Assembly: GCA_028872685.1 (NCBI GenBank)
Contig: JAPKEI010000007.1
Coordinates: 1-25,868 of the forward strand
Origin: Verrucomicrobiota bacterium
GTDB taxonomy: Bacteria; Verrucomicrobiota; Verrucomicrobiia; Limisphaerales; UBA1100
Reading direction: 5' to 3'
DNA: 25,868 bases
The translations under genes were made by a program, and so were the position numbers. The stretch's first letter is position 1, and every line of letters begins with the position of its first letter. The notes beneath the pieces are model-generated. The model was not told where the DNA came from. It saw only the letters and a program-made list of their open reading frames with translations, and did not search any database. Of this stretch, positions 1-8,008 are shown piece by piece.

Positions 1-1452
1 CATCAGCCCGCTGTGCAGCCAACCCGCCGGAACACCACGTAGCCCGCCAGCTTCCACGGTGAATTCGCCCGTCTTTGTCAGTGCGTTCGCCCAAGCCGCG
101 CCATCGGCAAACCAATCTTTGCCGTGGCTGCTGCGAATATCAGAAATCAGATGATACCCCTTCGGCGCGGCAGCGGCGTTGAGAACGGCGACGGGCTTGA
201 GTTGGGTGGCAAATATTTTTTTCAATGCCTCTTTCATTTCCGTCAACGCCTTCTGTGTGTCGTTAAACTTTGAGAAACCTTCCACCGAGCCGTGCGAGAA
301 ACTGCCGCTCTCAATCATCCCGTACAGCGCATAAAAGTCGCGTGTGCTGATGGCGTCGAACTTGTGGTCGTGGCAGCGCGCGCAGGCGATGGTCATCCCT
401 TGGAAGGCTTTGCCGATGACGTCAATTTGGTTGTCGATGATTTCGGCTTGGTACGCGCGGATGTCCACCGGCGAGTGGCAGTGCTGGCCGAGCCACCACC
501 ACGCGGTAGCGAGGCGGCTTTCGTTCCAGCCGCCGTCCTTGGCAAACCGCGGTTTGATTTGGTCGCCGGCAATGTGCTCTTTCACAAAGCGGTCGTACGG
601 CACGTCGTCATTAAACGCGCGAATCACATAATCGCGATAGCGCCACACTTCCTGATTTTGGAAATCAAATTCGTGGCCAAACGTTTCCGCGTAGCGCATG
701 AGATCCAGCCAATGCCGCCCCCAGCGTTCTCCGAAATGCGGCGAAGCGAGCAAGCCGTCGATGAGATTTTCGATTGCCAATTGCCGATTGCCGATTGCGG
801 CTTGCTCGAAGGCCGTAATGGCTTGCGGGCTCGGCGGCAATCCGGTGAGGTCAAAATACGCGCGCCGGATGAACGTGCGATTGGAGGCGGGGCCAGCGGG
901 TTTGATGCCTTTGGTCTCCAGCTTCGTGAGAATAAAATGGTCAATTGGCGATGCCGGCCAATTGCTTTGCTTCACTTTGGGCGGCGTTTGCTTGTTCACT
1001 GGCTGCCACGCCCAGTGTTTTGCTTTGCGTTCTGCGAGATTGAATTCTTTTTGAGTGCCGCCCGCCACGGATTCCTTGGGCCACGGCGCGCCGCGTTTCA
1101 CCCATTCGGTGAGGTCGGCGATTTGCTCGCCGGTCAACTTCCCGCGCGGGGGCATTTCCAAATCCACATTGTCATAGCCAATGGCCTCGATGAGGCGGCT
1201 TTGCTCCGGCTTGCCCAAAACAACTGACGGCCCGCTGTCGCCACCTTTGAGCACGCCTGCACGATGGTCCAGCCGGAGACCGGCTTTGAGTTTTTTGGAT
1301 TTTGCGCTGTGGCATTTGTAACAATGCTCCACGAGCACGGGCCGAATTTTCTTCTCAAAAAATTCCAAATCCAACGCTGAGAATTCAGCAGCGGCCAATG
1401 GCAAAACGGTAACTATTGCCAAGAGGAGTGAAAATCGTACTAACATCTGCAT
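1..1452 (-). CDS. PSCyt1/DUF1549 domain protein, C-terminus cut by window edge
   Basis: This open frame runs off the left edge; 484 residues are visible. The N-terminus has a signal-like hydrophobic stretch (about residues 5-22). A Planctomycete cytochrome c (PSCyt1) segment follows, with a CxxCH haem-type motif CYKCH at residues 44-48 and the usual MPPRGKL segment. The DUF1549 (PSCyt2) region contains LTGLPP, SPHFGERWGRHWLD and a second CxxCH, CARCHDHKFD, from residue 357. A DUF1553 domain normally follows in this family and would lie beyond the edge. The protein is probably exported; the enzymatic role is not established for the family. ATG at 1450-1452 is used, with a second in-frame ATG at 1444-1446. 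The gene is divergent from mqo across 83 bases. It is clearly paralogous to the 946-residue protein at 10394-13234. A heptamer tandem repeat lies inside the coding region (772-799). Confidence 0.88.
   Translation of the reverse strand, partial: MQMLVRFSLLLAIVTVLPLAAAEFSALDLEFFEKKIRPVLVEHCYKCHSAKSKKLKAGLRLDHRAGVLKGGDSGPSVVLGKPEQSRLIEAIGYDNVDLEMPPRGKLTGEQIADLTEWVKRGAPWPKESVAGGTQKEFNLAERKAKHWAWQPVNKQTPPKVKQSNWPASPIDHFILTKLETKGIKPAGPASNRTFIRRAYFDLTGLPPSPQAITAFEQAAIGNRQLAIENLIDGLLASPHFGERWGRHWLDLMRYAETFGHEFDFQNQEVWRYRDYVIRAFNDDVPYDRFVKEHIAGDQIKPRFAKDGGWNESRLATAWWWLGQHCHSPVDIRAYQAEIIDNQIDVIGKAFQGMTIACARCHDHKFDAISTRDFYALYGMIESGSFSHGSVEGFSKFNDTQKALTEMKEALKKIFATQLKPVAVLNAAAAPKGYHLISDIRSSHGKDWFADGAAWANALTKTGEFTVEAGGLRGVPAGWLHSGLM
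772..799. repeat. Heptanucleotide tandem repeat inside coding sequence
   Basis: Four consecutive 7-base units occur: GATTGCC, AATTGCC, GATTGCC, GATTGCG. They lie in the DUF1549 coding frame and encode the stretch around AIGNRQLAI on the minus strand. The aligned part of the paralogue at 10394-13234 has the same length without the repeat. Confidence 0.75.
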
Positions 1453-1535
1453 CAAGTGTACGATGTGGTGTGAAAAAATCAATTCACGGTTTGCTTGGAT
1501 TATGGGGTATTTTTGCGCATCGTCGCGGGCGGTTT

Positions 1536-3035
1536 ATGAGTAGCTCGCAACATATTGACAATCCGGACGTGGTCTTAATTGGCAGCGGCGTGATGAGTGC
1601 CACGCTGGGCGCGGTGCTGAAAAATCTGCAGCCGGATTTGAAGATCCAGCTATACGAAGTAACCGAGGAACTGGCGCAGGAAAGTTCCAATGGCTGGCAC
1701 AATGCCGGCACCGGCCACGCGGGGATTTGCGAGCTGAGCTACACGTCCGATCGCGGCGCGGATGGCGAGGTGGATGTGACGAAGGCCATCGAGATTTTCG
1801 AGCAGTTCGAGCATTCGAAATATTTCTGGAGCTACGCGGTGCGCAACGGGATGATTGATGACCCCAAAAAATTCGTGAACGCCCTGCCGCATATCGCGTT
1901 TGTGTACGGGCAGGAGCAGGTGGATTTTCTCAAATCGCGCTACGCGGGGATGAGCGCCCATCACTTTTTCAGCAGTATGGAATTCACGGACGACCGCGAG
2001 ACCATCCGCGACTGGGCACCGCTGCTGCTCGCCGGTCGCGATGACACGCCCATCGCTGCCACCAAAATGGACCGGGGCACCGATGTGAATTTTGGTGCGT
2101 TGTCCGAGCTGCTCGTGGAATGGCTCGGTAAACAGGACGGCTGCGGCTACGCTCTGCAACATCGCGTCACCGACCTAACGCGTACGCCAGAGGGCTGGGC
2201 CGTGGAGGTAAAGGATATTAAAACCGGCCGTAAGTTAACCAACCACACGAAGTTTGTATTCATCGGCGCGGGCGGCGGCAGTTTGCCTTTGCTACAAAAA
2301 TCCGGCATCGCCGAGAGTAAAGGTTTTGGCGGATTCCCTATCGGCGGCCAATGGCTCGTGTGCCACAAACCGGAACTCGTAAAACAACACGAGGCCAAAG
2401 TGTACGGCATGTCGCCGGGCGCCGCGCCCACGATGGCCGTGCCGCACATCGACACGCGGATTATCGACGGCAAAAAGGCGCTACTTTTCGGCCCGTACGC
2501 CGCGTGGACCACCAAGTTTTTACACGAAGGCGGCAGCTTCTGGGATTTGCCCGGCTCCATTCGGATGGACAACATTGCCTCGCTCATCAAGGTTGGCCTG
2601 TACAACATTCCGCTCGTGACTTATCTGATGCAGCAAGGCACCCAAAGCATGACCACGCGGATGCGGGAATTGCAGAATTTTTTCCCCGACGCTAAGGCCG
2701 AGGACTGGGAACTCATTGACGCCGGCATCCGCGTGCAAGCCATCAAAAAAGAAGACGGCGACGCTGGCATCGTCCACTTCGGCACCGAGGTATTATCCGA
2801 CCAAGACAAAACCCTCTCCGCCCTGCTTGGCGCCTCCCCCGGCGCATCCGTTTCCGTAAATATCATCCTCGAGATCGTGCAGGATTGCTTCAGCCATCTA
2901 TTAAAAACCGAAGCCGGCCACCAACGAATGAAGTTAATGATCCCCTCCTACGACGAAAACCTCACCGATGCTTTGATGGCCGACCGCCAAGCCAGCCTCA
3001 GTGAAGAAGCTGAAAAATCGCTGCAGTTGATTTAA
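1536..3035 (+). CDS. mqo: Malate:quinone oxidoreductase
   Basis: The 499-residue product matches MQO in length and motifs. MQO is an FAD-dependent, membrane-associated enzyme that oxidises L-malate to oxaloacetate and passes electrons to quinone, serving both the TCA cycle and the respiratory chain (EC 1.1.5.4). An N-terminal dinucleotide-binding motif is visible (VVLIGSGVMSATLG, about residues 12-25). Other family segments are SSNGWHNAGTGHAG, FIGAGGGSLPLLQ and GGFPIGGQW, with a C-terminal LLGASPGAS. The frame opens further upstream at 1416, but the extra 40 residues are not MQO-like and would run through the divergent promoter region. ATG at 1536 gives the usual MQO N-terminus, with a GGGCGG stretch upstream as a weak ribosome-binding site. 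It is followed after 82 bases by a ROK-family gene on the same strand. Confidence 0.97.
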   Translation: MSSSQHIDNPDVVLIGSGVMSATLGAVLKNLQPDLKIQLYEVTEELAQESSNGWHNAGTGHAGICELSYTSDRGADGEVDVTKAIEIFEQFEHSKYFWSYAVRNGMIDDPKKFVNALPHIAFVYGQEQVDFLKSRYAGMSAHHFFSSMEFTDDRETIRDWAPLLLAGRDDTPIAATKMDRGTDVNFGALSELLVEWLGKQDGCGYALQHRVTDLTRTPEGWAVEVKDIKTGRKLTNHTKFVFIGAGGGSLPLLQKSGIAESKGFGGFPIGGQWLVCHKPELVKQHEAKVYGMSPGAAPTMAVPHIDTRIIDGKKALLFGPYAAWTTKFLHEGGSFWDLPGSIRMDNIASLIKVGLYNIPLVTYLMQQGTQSMTTRMRELQNFFPDAKAEDWELIDAGIRVQAIKKEDGDAGIVHFGTEVLSDQDKTLSALLGASPGASVSVNIILEIVQDCFSHLLKTEAGHQRMKLMIPSYDENLTDALMADRQASLSEEAEKSLQLI

Positions 3036-3071
3036 ATTAAGAATAAATTCAACACTGATAAGCACGATATT

Positions 3072-3090
3072 CAGGATAAAAAATATCCTG
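3072..3090. repeat. Small palindrome in mqo-ROK gap
   Basis: CAGGATA and TATCCTG form a perfect 7-bp stem around a five-A loop, extendable with a one-base bulge (ATTC/GAAT). A further ATCCTG copy follows at 3094-3099. There is no T-run after the stem, so it is a poor Rho-independent terminator. It resembles dispersed ATCCTG-type intergenic palindromes, but only one copy is visible here. Confidence 0.5.
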
Positions 3091-3117
3091 TGAATCCTGA
3101 CCAGCCCTATTAAAAAT

Positions 3118-4017
3118 ATGACCCGCATCGGCATTGAGATTGGCGGCACAAAGCAGCAGCTCGTGGCCGGTGATGCAGAGGGAAACATCATCGATCGATG
3201 CCGCTTTAGTGTGGACCCCAAAGGCGGCGGGCCAGTCATCCGAGAACGAATTGCAGAGGAATTGACCAAGCTCATCGCCGCTCACAAACCCGAACGTATC
3301 GGCGTGGGTTTTGGCGGGCCGTTGGATATTGCGAAGGGCACTGTCGCTGTTTCGCATCAGGTCGAAGGCTGGAGTGGATTCCCTTTGCGCGATTGGCTGC
3401 ATGATTTAACCGGCTTGCCGGTGATCATTGAAAATGACGCGAACACCGCCGCGCTGGCCGAGGCGGTGCGGGGCGCGGGGCGTGGTTTTAATCCCGCCTT
3501 TTACATAAACATGGGTAGCGGCGTAGGCGGCGGATTGGTGGTTGATGGGATAATTTATCACGGTGCCACCCCCGGCGAAGTGGAGGTGGGCCATTTGCGA
3601 TTGGATCCTGATGGTACCACCGTAGAAGATCGCTGCTCCGGTTGGGCCACCGATCGCGCTATCCGGGCCGCCATTGCCGACTTGCCCGATTGCATGCTTG
3701 CCAACCTAATCGGAGACGAACAAGGCGGCGAAGCCAAACACCTTGCCGCCGCCCTCGCGCAAAACGACCCCATCGCCCAATCCATTCTCGACACCCTCAC
3801 TCGCGACCTTGCCTTTGCCCTCTCGCACGTCACGCATTTGTTTCATCCGCAAGTTATCACCCTCGGCGGCGGCCTTGCGCTTGTTGGTGAACCTCTTCGT
3901 CAAGGCATTGCCGGCACGTTGCCGGAAATTCTGATGGAAATTTACGGTAATGGACCGCAAATAAAACTCACCGAATTAGCCGAAGACGCTGTGCCGGTGG
4001 GGGCGCTGCTACTCTGA
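3118..4017 (+). CDS. ROK family sugar kinase-like protein
   Basis: The 299-residue product has the ROK (repressor, ORF, kinase) fold. An N-terminal phosphate-binding loop reads [13 protein letters not shown], and the catalytic-Asp segment reads [12 protein letters not shown] glycine-rich [15 protein letters not shown] and a C-terminal [11 protein letters not shown] are also present. There is no N-terminal helix-turn-helix, so it is more likely a kinase than a regulator. A glucokinase- or fructokinase-type activity is plausible but the substrate cannot be read from sequence. The Glu/His part of the ROK zinc region is kept (EVEVGHLRL), but the CxCGxxGC cysteine cluster that normally follows is missing; only one Cys ([11 protein letters not shown]) is found there. 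The start has no Shine-Dalgarno sequence. Its 3' end overlaps the convergent queH by 9 bases. Confidence 0.88.
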   Translation: MTRIGIEIGGTKQQLVAGDAEGNIIDRCRFSVDPKGGGPVIRERIAEELTKLIAAHKPERIGVGFGGPLDIAKGTVAVSHQVEGWSGFPLRDWLHDLTGLPVIIENDANTAALAEAVRGAGRGFNPAFYINMGSGVGGGLVVDGIIYHGATPGEVEVGHLRLDPDGTTVEDRCSGWATDRAIRAAIADLPDCMLANLIGDEQGGEAKHLAAALAQNDPIAQSILDTLTRDLAFALSHVTHLFHPQVITLGGGLALVGEPLRQGIAGTLPEILMEIYGNGPQIKLTELAEDAVPVGALLL

Positions 4018-4701
4018 ACATTCGCCGCAATCCACGCCGTCGCGGCCATAAAACTTCACGCCGCGTTCGATTTTTTCTCGGTTGTTTTCTTGGCGCCAGT
4101 CGTTGGTGTCGCGGAGGCTGTAGATGCAGCCACAGTATTCTTGCTGGTAAAATTCCTCACGCTTCGAGAGTTCGATCATGCGGGAGGCACCGCCTTGTTT
4201 TCGCCAGTTGAAGGTCCAGTAATTCATGCCGTCCCAGCGTGCGGCGGCGCGGGTGCCGCTGCCGTTTATTTGATCCATATTTTTCCATCGGGAAATGCCG
4301 AGGGTGCTGCTGATTAAATTGAAGCCGTTCTCGGCGGCGTACAGCGCAGTGCGTTCAAAGCGCATATCAAAACATACCGTGCAGCGAGCGCCGCGCTCGG
4401 GTTCCTGTTCCAGCCCACGCACGCGCTCGAACCAATTGTCCGTGTCGTAATCGGCATCCACAAACGCCATGCCAAGCTTTTCGGCGTAGCGAATGTTTTC
4501 CTCCTTGCGTAGCTCGTACTCACTGCGCGGATGGATGTTCGGGTTGTAAAAGAAAATCGTCGTCTTAATGCCGGAAGCCGCCATAGCGTCCATCACTTCG
4601 CCTGAACACGGCGCGCAGCAGGAGTGGAGCAGGATGTGCTGCTCGCCGTTGGGGGCTTGCAGTTTTGGCCGCTCAAAATTTTCCAGTGAGTAGTCGGGCA
4701 T
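4009..4701 (-). CDS. queH: Epoxyqueuosine reductase QueH
   Basis: This is a QueH (former DUF208) protein of 230 residues. QueH performs the last step of queuosine synthesis, reducing epoxyqueuosine to queuosine in the wobble position of GUN-anticodon tRNAs, and is unrelated to cobalamin-dependent QueG. The family's cysteine pattern is visible: HSCCAPCSG near residue 28, RCTVCFDMR near 107 and [10 protein letters not shown] near 190. These ligate the iron-sulfur cluster and the adjacent iron. [11 protein letters not shown] is another family segment. A further CGEC lies at the extreme C-terminus. ATG at 4699-4701 is chosen. A TTG at 4705-4707 would overlap the upstream stop as TTGA and is also possible. 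Translation is probably coupled to the preceding metallo-beta-lactamase gene. Confidence 0.95.
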   Translation of the reverse strand: MPDYSLENFERPKLQAPNGEQHILLHSCCAPCSGEVMDAMAASGIKTTIFFYNPNIHPRSEYELRKEENIRYAEKLGMAFVDADYDTDNWFERVRGLEQEPERGARCTVCFDMRFERTALYAAENGFNLISSTLGISRWKNMDQINGSGTRAAARWDGMNYWTFNWRKQGGASRMIELSKREEFYQQEYCGCIYSLRDTNDWRQENNREKIERGVKFYGRDGVDCGECSE

Positions 4702-4703
4702 GC

Positions 4704-5762
4704 TCAATGTTTGCGGGTTTTGAAGGTCTGTTTGTGGCCGTTGCGTGGATTAAATATCGTGTAATTCTTTCCATCGGCGGTGACGGACATTTTTAGCGCA
4801 AATGCTTTGCATTCCTTGGGATCAGAAAGGTTGGCTATGAGATCGTTGGAGGTGTTGTTTTGATTGCCGTCGGGGCGAAGGTTGCGGTGGACCTGATACA
4901 TGGCCTTGATAGATTTGGCGGATTTGAGGGCGGCGAAAGCACTGGGTGTACAGCCTTTGGTGTGGCCATTATTCATCACGCTAACGGTGGGGGCGATACT
5001 TTGGATGAGCAAGGGATTGTTGCTGGTGGCGAGGCCGTGATGGTTTACTTGATACACGTCCACAGTGCCGATGCGGTTGATGGGTGTGACGAGCTTGGCT
5101 TCCATGTTCCATGTGAGGTCGCCGCAATCGAGAAAACGAAAGTCGTCGAGCGCCAAAAGAGAGGCCACGCTGTTTCCGTTGTCGGAAAGATCCTCTGGCT
5201 TGGCGGGTACGCTGCCGGTCAGTGGATTCTTTATTACCCCGCGGCGCGGCACTTCAATGAACTTTCGCGCGGCGGCCACGAAGGTCAGGCTCACTTTCGC
5301 GGTGCGGCCGGTTTGTTTCAGCGGCAAAACCATCCCCGGCTTCACCACCTGACGAGCGTCGACTTTCATGGTTTTGTATGGTTTTACTTTGAGAATGAAC
5401 GCGGGATCCTGCCTGTGGCGGTCAGGATTGCGCGTAGGGATGCCATTGTCGTACACGGTGCCGATGGGCATCAACTGGCTGAGCGGCGCGGCGCCACCAA
5501 AATGATCGCCGTGAAAATGGGTGGTAATGAGGAAATCAATTTTCTTTAAACCAGCTTGCTTGGTGGCGACCTCATGGATGCGGTTGGCATCGCGCGTGCC
5601 GGGATTACCGCTATCGATGAGAATCGATTGGCCGGCTGGCGTCACAATCAAGGTCGCCGCGCCGCCTTCCACATCCACCCAATATACATCCAGCCCTGTC
5701 GATTCCTGTGCGGAGACATTACAGCCTAACAAGAGAGCAAAGGCCAAAAGAGCGTGTTTCAT
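4704..5762 (-). CDS. Exported metallo-beta-lactamase-fold hydrolase (ComEC-like domain)
   Basis: The 352-residue product begins with [14 protein letters not shown], a signal peptide. The LLLGC could be a lipobox, or signal peptidase I could cut after VSA. Residues from about 25 onward form an MBL fold. They contain ILIDSGNPG, the metal-binding [10 protein letters not shown] (residues 81-90), the second-site DCGDLTWN and VNHHG. This order resembles the beta-lactamase domain of ComEC/Rec2-type proteins, but there are no ComEC transmembrane segments, so it is a free-standing exported hydrolase of unknown substrate. In-frame ATGs at 5774 and 5771 are alternatives; I prefer 5762 because it puts Met-Lys directly before the hydrophobic core. 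No clear ribosome-binding site helps. It is the first gene of a pair with queH and is divergent from the lipoprotein gene. Confidence 0.85.
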   Translation of the reverse strand: MKHALLAFALLLGCNVSAQESTGLDVYWVDVEGGAATLIVTPAGQSILIDSGNPGTRDANRIHEVATKQAGLKKIDFLITTHFHGDHFGGAAPLSQLMPIGTVYDNGIPTRNPDRHRQDPAFILKVKPYKTMKVDARQVVKPGMVLPLKQTGRTAKVSLTFVAAARKFIEVPRRGVIKNPLTGSVPAKPEDLSDNGNSVASLLALDDFRFLDCGDLTWNMEAKLVTPINRIGTVDVYQVNHHGLATSNNPLLIQSIAPTVSVMNNGHTKGCTPSAFAALKSAKSIKAMYQVHRNLRPDGNQNNTSNDLIANLSDPKECKAFALKMSVTADGKNYTIFNPRNGHKQTFKTRKH

Positions 5763-5854
5763 GGCGGGCATCATTCACATTGGGCGTAAAAATGCAATTG
5801 GATTGAGCCAATAAAAGGCTAGTCACCGGCCACCCATTGAGGCAAAATCTCCCC

Positions 5855-6325
5855 ATGAAGATGACCCCTATCCTTAAGTTAATTCCGATCACCTTTGTTG
5901 CTGCTGGATTATTCCTCGGCTGCGGAGAAGCCCAAGACCACCATGCTGGCGATGGTCACGACCACGGCGATGGCCACGACCATGGCGATGGAGGCGATGG
6001 CCACGACCACGGCGATGGAGGGGGCACTCCCAGTGGTGGGGTGGCTGTTTCGGATGATTATCCCTTGAAGACTTGTCTGGTGAGCGATGAAGGACTGACC
6101 AGTATGCAGGACGAAGCATTTGTCCATGTTCACAAAGGTGTGACGGTGAAATTCTGCTGCGAGGGCTGCTTAGATGAATTCAACGAGGAACCGAAGAAAT
6201 TCCTCGCTAAACTGGAAGCTGCTAAGAAGGGTGAGCTGCCAAAGCCTGCGCCGGAAGTTGAAGAAAAGCCGGAGGCTAAAGAGGGGCAGCCTGCACCTGA
6301 GGAAACTGAAGGGGAGAAGAAATAG
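5855..6325 (+). CDS. His/Asp-repeat lipoprotein with Cys-rich metal-binding-like domain
   Basis: The 156-residue product starts with a lipoprotein-type signal (LFLGC, Cys23 as the likely lipidated residue). A histidine/aspartate/glycine low-complexity region covers residues 28-57, built from GDGHDH units. A small domain at about residues 69-120 follows, with Cys74 and a CCEGC cluster at 101-105. This is a YHS/TRASH-like treble-clef arrangement that in related families binds Cu, Zn or Ni. The C-terminus is a Pro/Glu/Lys-rich tail. I infer an envelope metal-binding or metal-buffering role, not a proven one. ATG at 5855 is preferred over TTG at 5837 because the signal peptide then starts normally. 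No transporter or metalloregulator gene is adjacent. The next gene starts 51 bases downstream on the same strand. Confidence 0.82.
   Translation: MKMTPILKLIPITFVAAGLFLGCGEAQDHHAGDGHDHGDGHDHGDGGDGHDHGDGGGTPSGGVAVSDDYPLKTCLVSDEGLTSMQDEAFVHVHKGVTVKFCCEGCLDEFNEEPKKFLAKLEAAKKGELPKPAPEVEEKPEAKEGQPAPEETEGEKK
5948..6019 (+). repeat. 18-bp tandem repeat coding for GDGHDH
   Basis: Units of GGCGATGGYCACGACCAY occur at 5948-5965, 5966-5983 and 5993-6010, with half units GGCGATGGA at 5984-5992 and 6011-6019. All are in frame in the lipoprotein gene, so copy-number change would alter the number of metal-binding histidines without a frameshift. Confidence 0.85.
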
Positions 6326-6376
6326 CCCACTCTAGGCCTGTTGAAGCTCGGGGCGCGTACCCGCGTCGAAAGACTG

Positions 6377-8008
6377 ATGCGGCGGATCATCTTCATTTGT
6401 ATTTTGCTGCCTGTCCTATCCGGATGGGCCGCAGAGCGTTTGTCACCACGGATTGATAAGCTCATCGTCGCCAAAGCAGGGGGATCCGTGGCGACGCGCA
6501 GTGATGATTCGGAGTTTTTTCGGCGGGTGAAGCTGGATCTCACTGGCCGTATTCCAAGTGCAACGGACACTCGATCTTTCCTGCAAGACACCACCTCTAG
6601 TAAGCGCGCCAAGCTCATAGATCGACTCATCGCCAGTGACGCCTTTGCAACGCACTGGACCGATCGCTTATCGGTAATGCTGTTGGAGCGACAAAAACTC
6701 GGCAAAATCACTGATGAAGAATGGAGGGAGTTTCTCGCAAAGAATTTGAAGGGTAAGCCGCGCTGGGATGTGCTGGCGCAGGAAATGGTGGGAGCTACGG
6801 GCCAGGGTGACGAGCGTCCGGCGATGAAATTTCTTGGAACCGCGGACCATCACGCGATGACAGAGGATGTGGCGCGTTTATTCCTCGGGATGGATTTAAA
6901 GTGTGCGAAGTGTCACGACCATCCATCGGTGAATGAGTGGAAGCAGGCGCATTACTGGGGGCTGTTTTCCTATTTAAACCAGACCAAGCACGCGACAAAT
7001 TCAAAGGATAAACAAACGTATCTCGTTGAGGGGGTGGCGATGAAGAAGGTGGACTTTCAGTCGGTCTTTAAAACGGAGAAGGAGATCACGGGACCGAGAT
7101 TGCCGGGCGGAAAGGAAGTAGCGATTCCAATGTTTGCAAAGGGGCAGGAATTTGAGAAGCCGGCGGCAGACGGATTGCCGGGGGTTCCAAAATTTAGGCC
7201 GCGCGAGTTGCTGGCGCGGGATTTAACCTCAAAAAATAATACGTACTTCGTGCGCAACGGAGTAAACCGGATTTGGTATTTGATGATGGGGCGCGGTCTG
7301 GTGCATCCGCTAGATGAACTGCACACACAGAATCCTTCATCGCATCCGAAGTTGATGGAGCTGCTGATGCGTGAGTTTGTGGCGCATGAGTTTGATGTGA
7401 AATGGTTCGTGCGCGAGATTGCATTGAGCGAAAGCTATCAGCGTAGCAGTCGGCTGCCGAACGGTGTCAAAAAAATAGAGGTAACTAGATATCGTACGGC
7501 TCATCCGAAGGCGATGACACCGGAGCAGTTGCTAAAAGCAGTATTAAAAGCGACAGGCAATGAGGCCTGGGTGACCAAATTGAAGGCGACGGATAACGCG
7601 GAGAAGTTTGATCGCCGCGGTTACTTCACCGGCACCAACCACGAGGTGCCAACTTCATTTGAGGAAATTCGCGCGCTGTTTATGTTGACCTACGCGGAGC
7701 CGGCAGGAACACCAGAGGTGGACTTTATCCCGGGGCTGAACAAGGCGTTATTCCTGATGAACGACCGGCTGATTCAAGATTGGTTGAAGCCGCAAAAGGG
7801 GAATTTGATCGAACGGTTGACAAAATTGGAAACGCCCAAATCCATTGCAGAGGAAATGTACCTATCCATGCTGGCGCGGTTGCCGGAGGTGGACGAGGTA
7901 GCGACGGTTGCTAATTATTTGGAGCGGAATAATAAACGCCGTGCTGCGGCCTTGGGTGACCTGGCTTGGGCGCTACTGACCTCGACGGAGTTTCGGCTGA
8001 ACCACTGA
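6377..8008 (+). CDS. DUF1549/DUF1553 domain protein (short form)
   Basis: The 543-residue product has a signal peptide (MRRIIFICILLPVLSGWAAE). A DUF1549 region follows, with RRVKLDLTGRIPS and a CxxCH motif CAKCHDHP at residues 176-183. The second half is DUF1553, with NGVNRIWYLMMGRGLVHPLD, HPKLMELL and ESYQRSS. The short form lacks the PSCyt1 N-terminus found in the two longer paralogues in this window. The single CxxCH could bind haem c, but this is inferred. ATG at 6377 is chosen because it puts the signal peptide at the N-terminus, with GAAAGA just upstream; TTG at 6341 is less likely. It is the first gene of an operon with the DUF1501 gene, which starts inside its stop codon (TGATG). Paired DUF1549/1553 and DUF1501 genes are common in Planctomycetes and Verrucomicrobia. 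Confidence 0.92.
   Translation: MRRIIFICILLPVLSGWAAERLSPRIDKLIVAKAGGSVATRSDDSEFFRRVKLDLTGRIPSATDTRSFLQDTTSSKRAKLIDRLIASDAFATHWTDRLSVMLLERQKLGKITDEEWREFLAKNLKGKPRWDVLAQEMVGATGQGDERPAMKFLGTADHHAMTEDVARLFLGMDLKCAKCHDHPSVNEWKQAHYWGLFSYLNQTKHATNSKDKQTYLVEGVAMKKVDFQSVFKTEKEITGPRLPGGKEVAIPMFAKGQEFEKPAADGLPGVPKFRPRELLARDLTSKNNTYFVRNGVNRIWYLMMGRGLVHPLDELHTQNPSSHPKLMELLMREFVAHEFDVKWFVREIALSESYQRSSRLPNGVKKIEVTRYRTAHPKAMTPEQLLKAVLKATGNEAWVTKLKATDNAEKFDRRGYFTGTNHEVPTSFEEIRALFMLTYAEPAGTPEVDFIPGLNKALFLMNDRLIQDWLKPQKGNLIERLTKLETPKSIAEEMYLSMLARLPEVDEVATVANYLERNNKRRAAALGDLAWALLTSTEFRLNH

Noticed and set aside
292..1227. Long plus-strand open frame opposite the left-edge DUF1549 gene
   Set aside because: It is the antisense shadow of a frame with clear PSCyt1 and DUF1549 motifs; a similar shadow appears opposite the paralogue at 12077-12835, which comes from the shared sense sequence.
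1416..1535. Longer start for mqo
   Set aside because: The 40 extra residues do not resemble MQO and would reach into the divergent DUF1549 gene.
3072..3090. Palindrome after mqo as a Rho-independent terminator
   Set aside because: The stem is short and A/T-rich and no T-run follows on either strand.
5939..6021. CRISPR-like repeat array
   Set aside because: Units are directly abutting and in frame within one lipoprotein gene, with no spacers; it is a coding tandem repeat.
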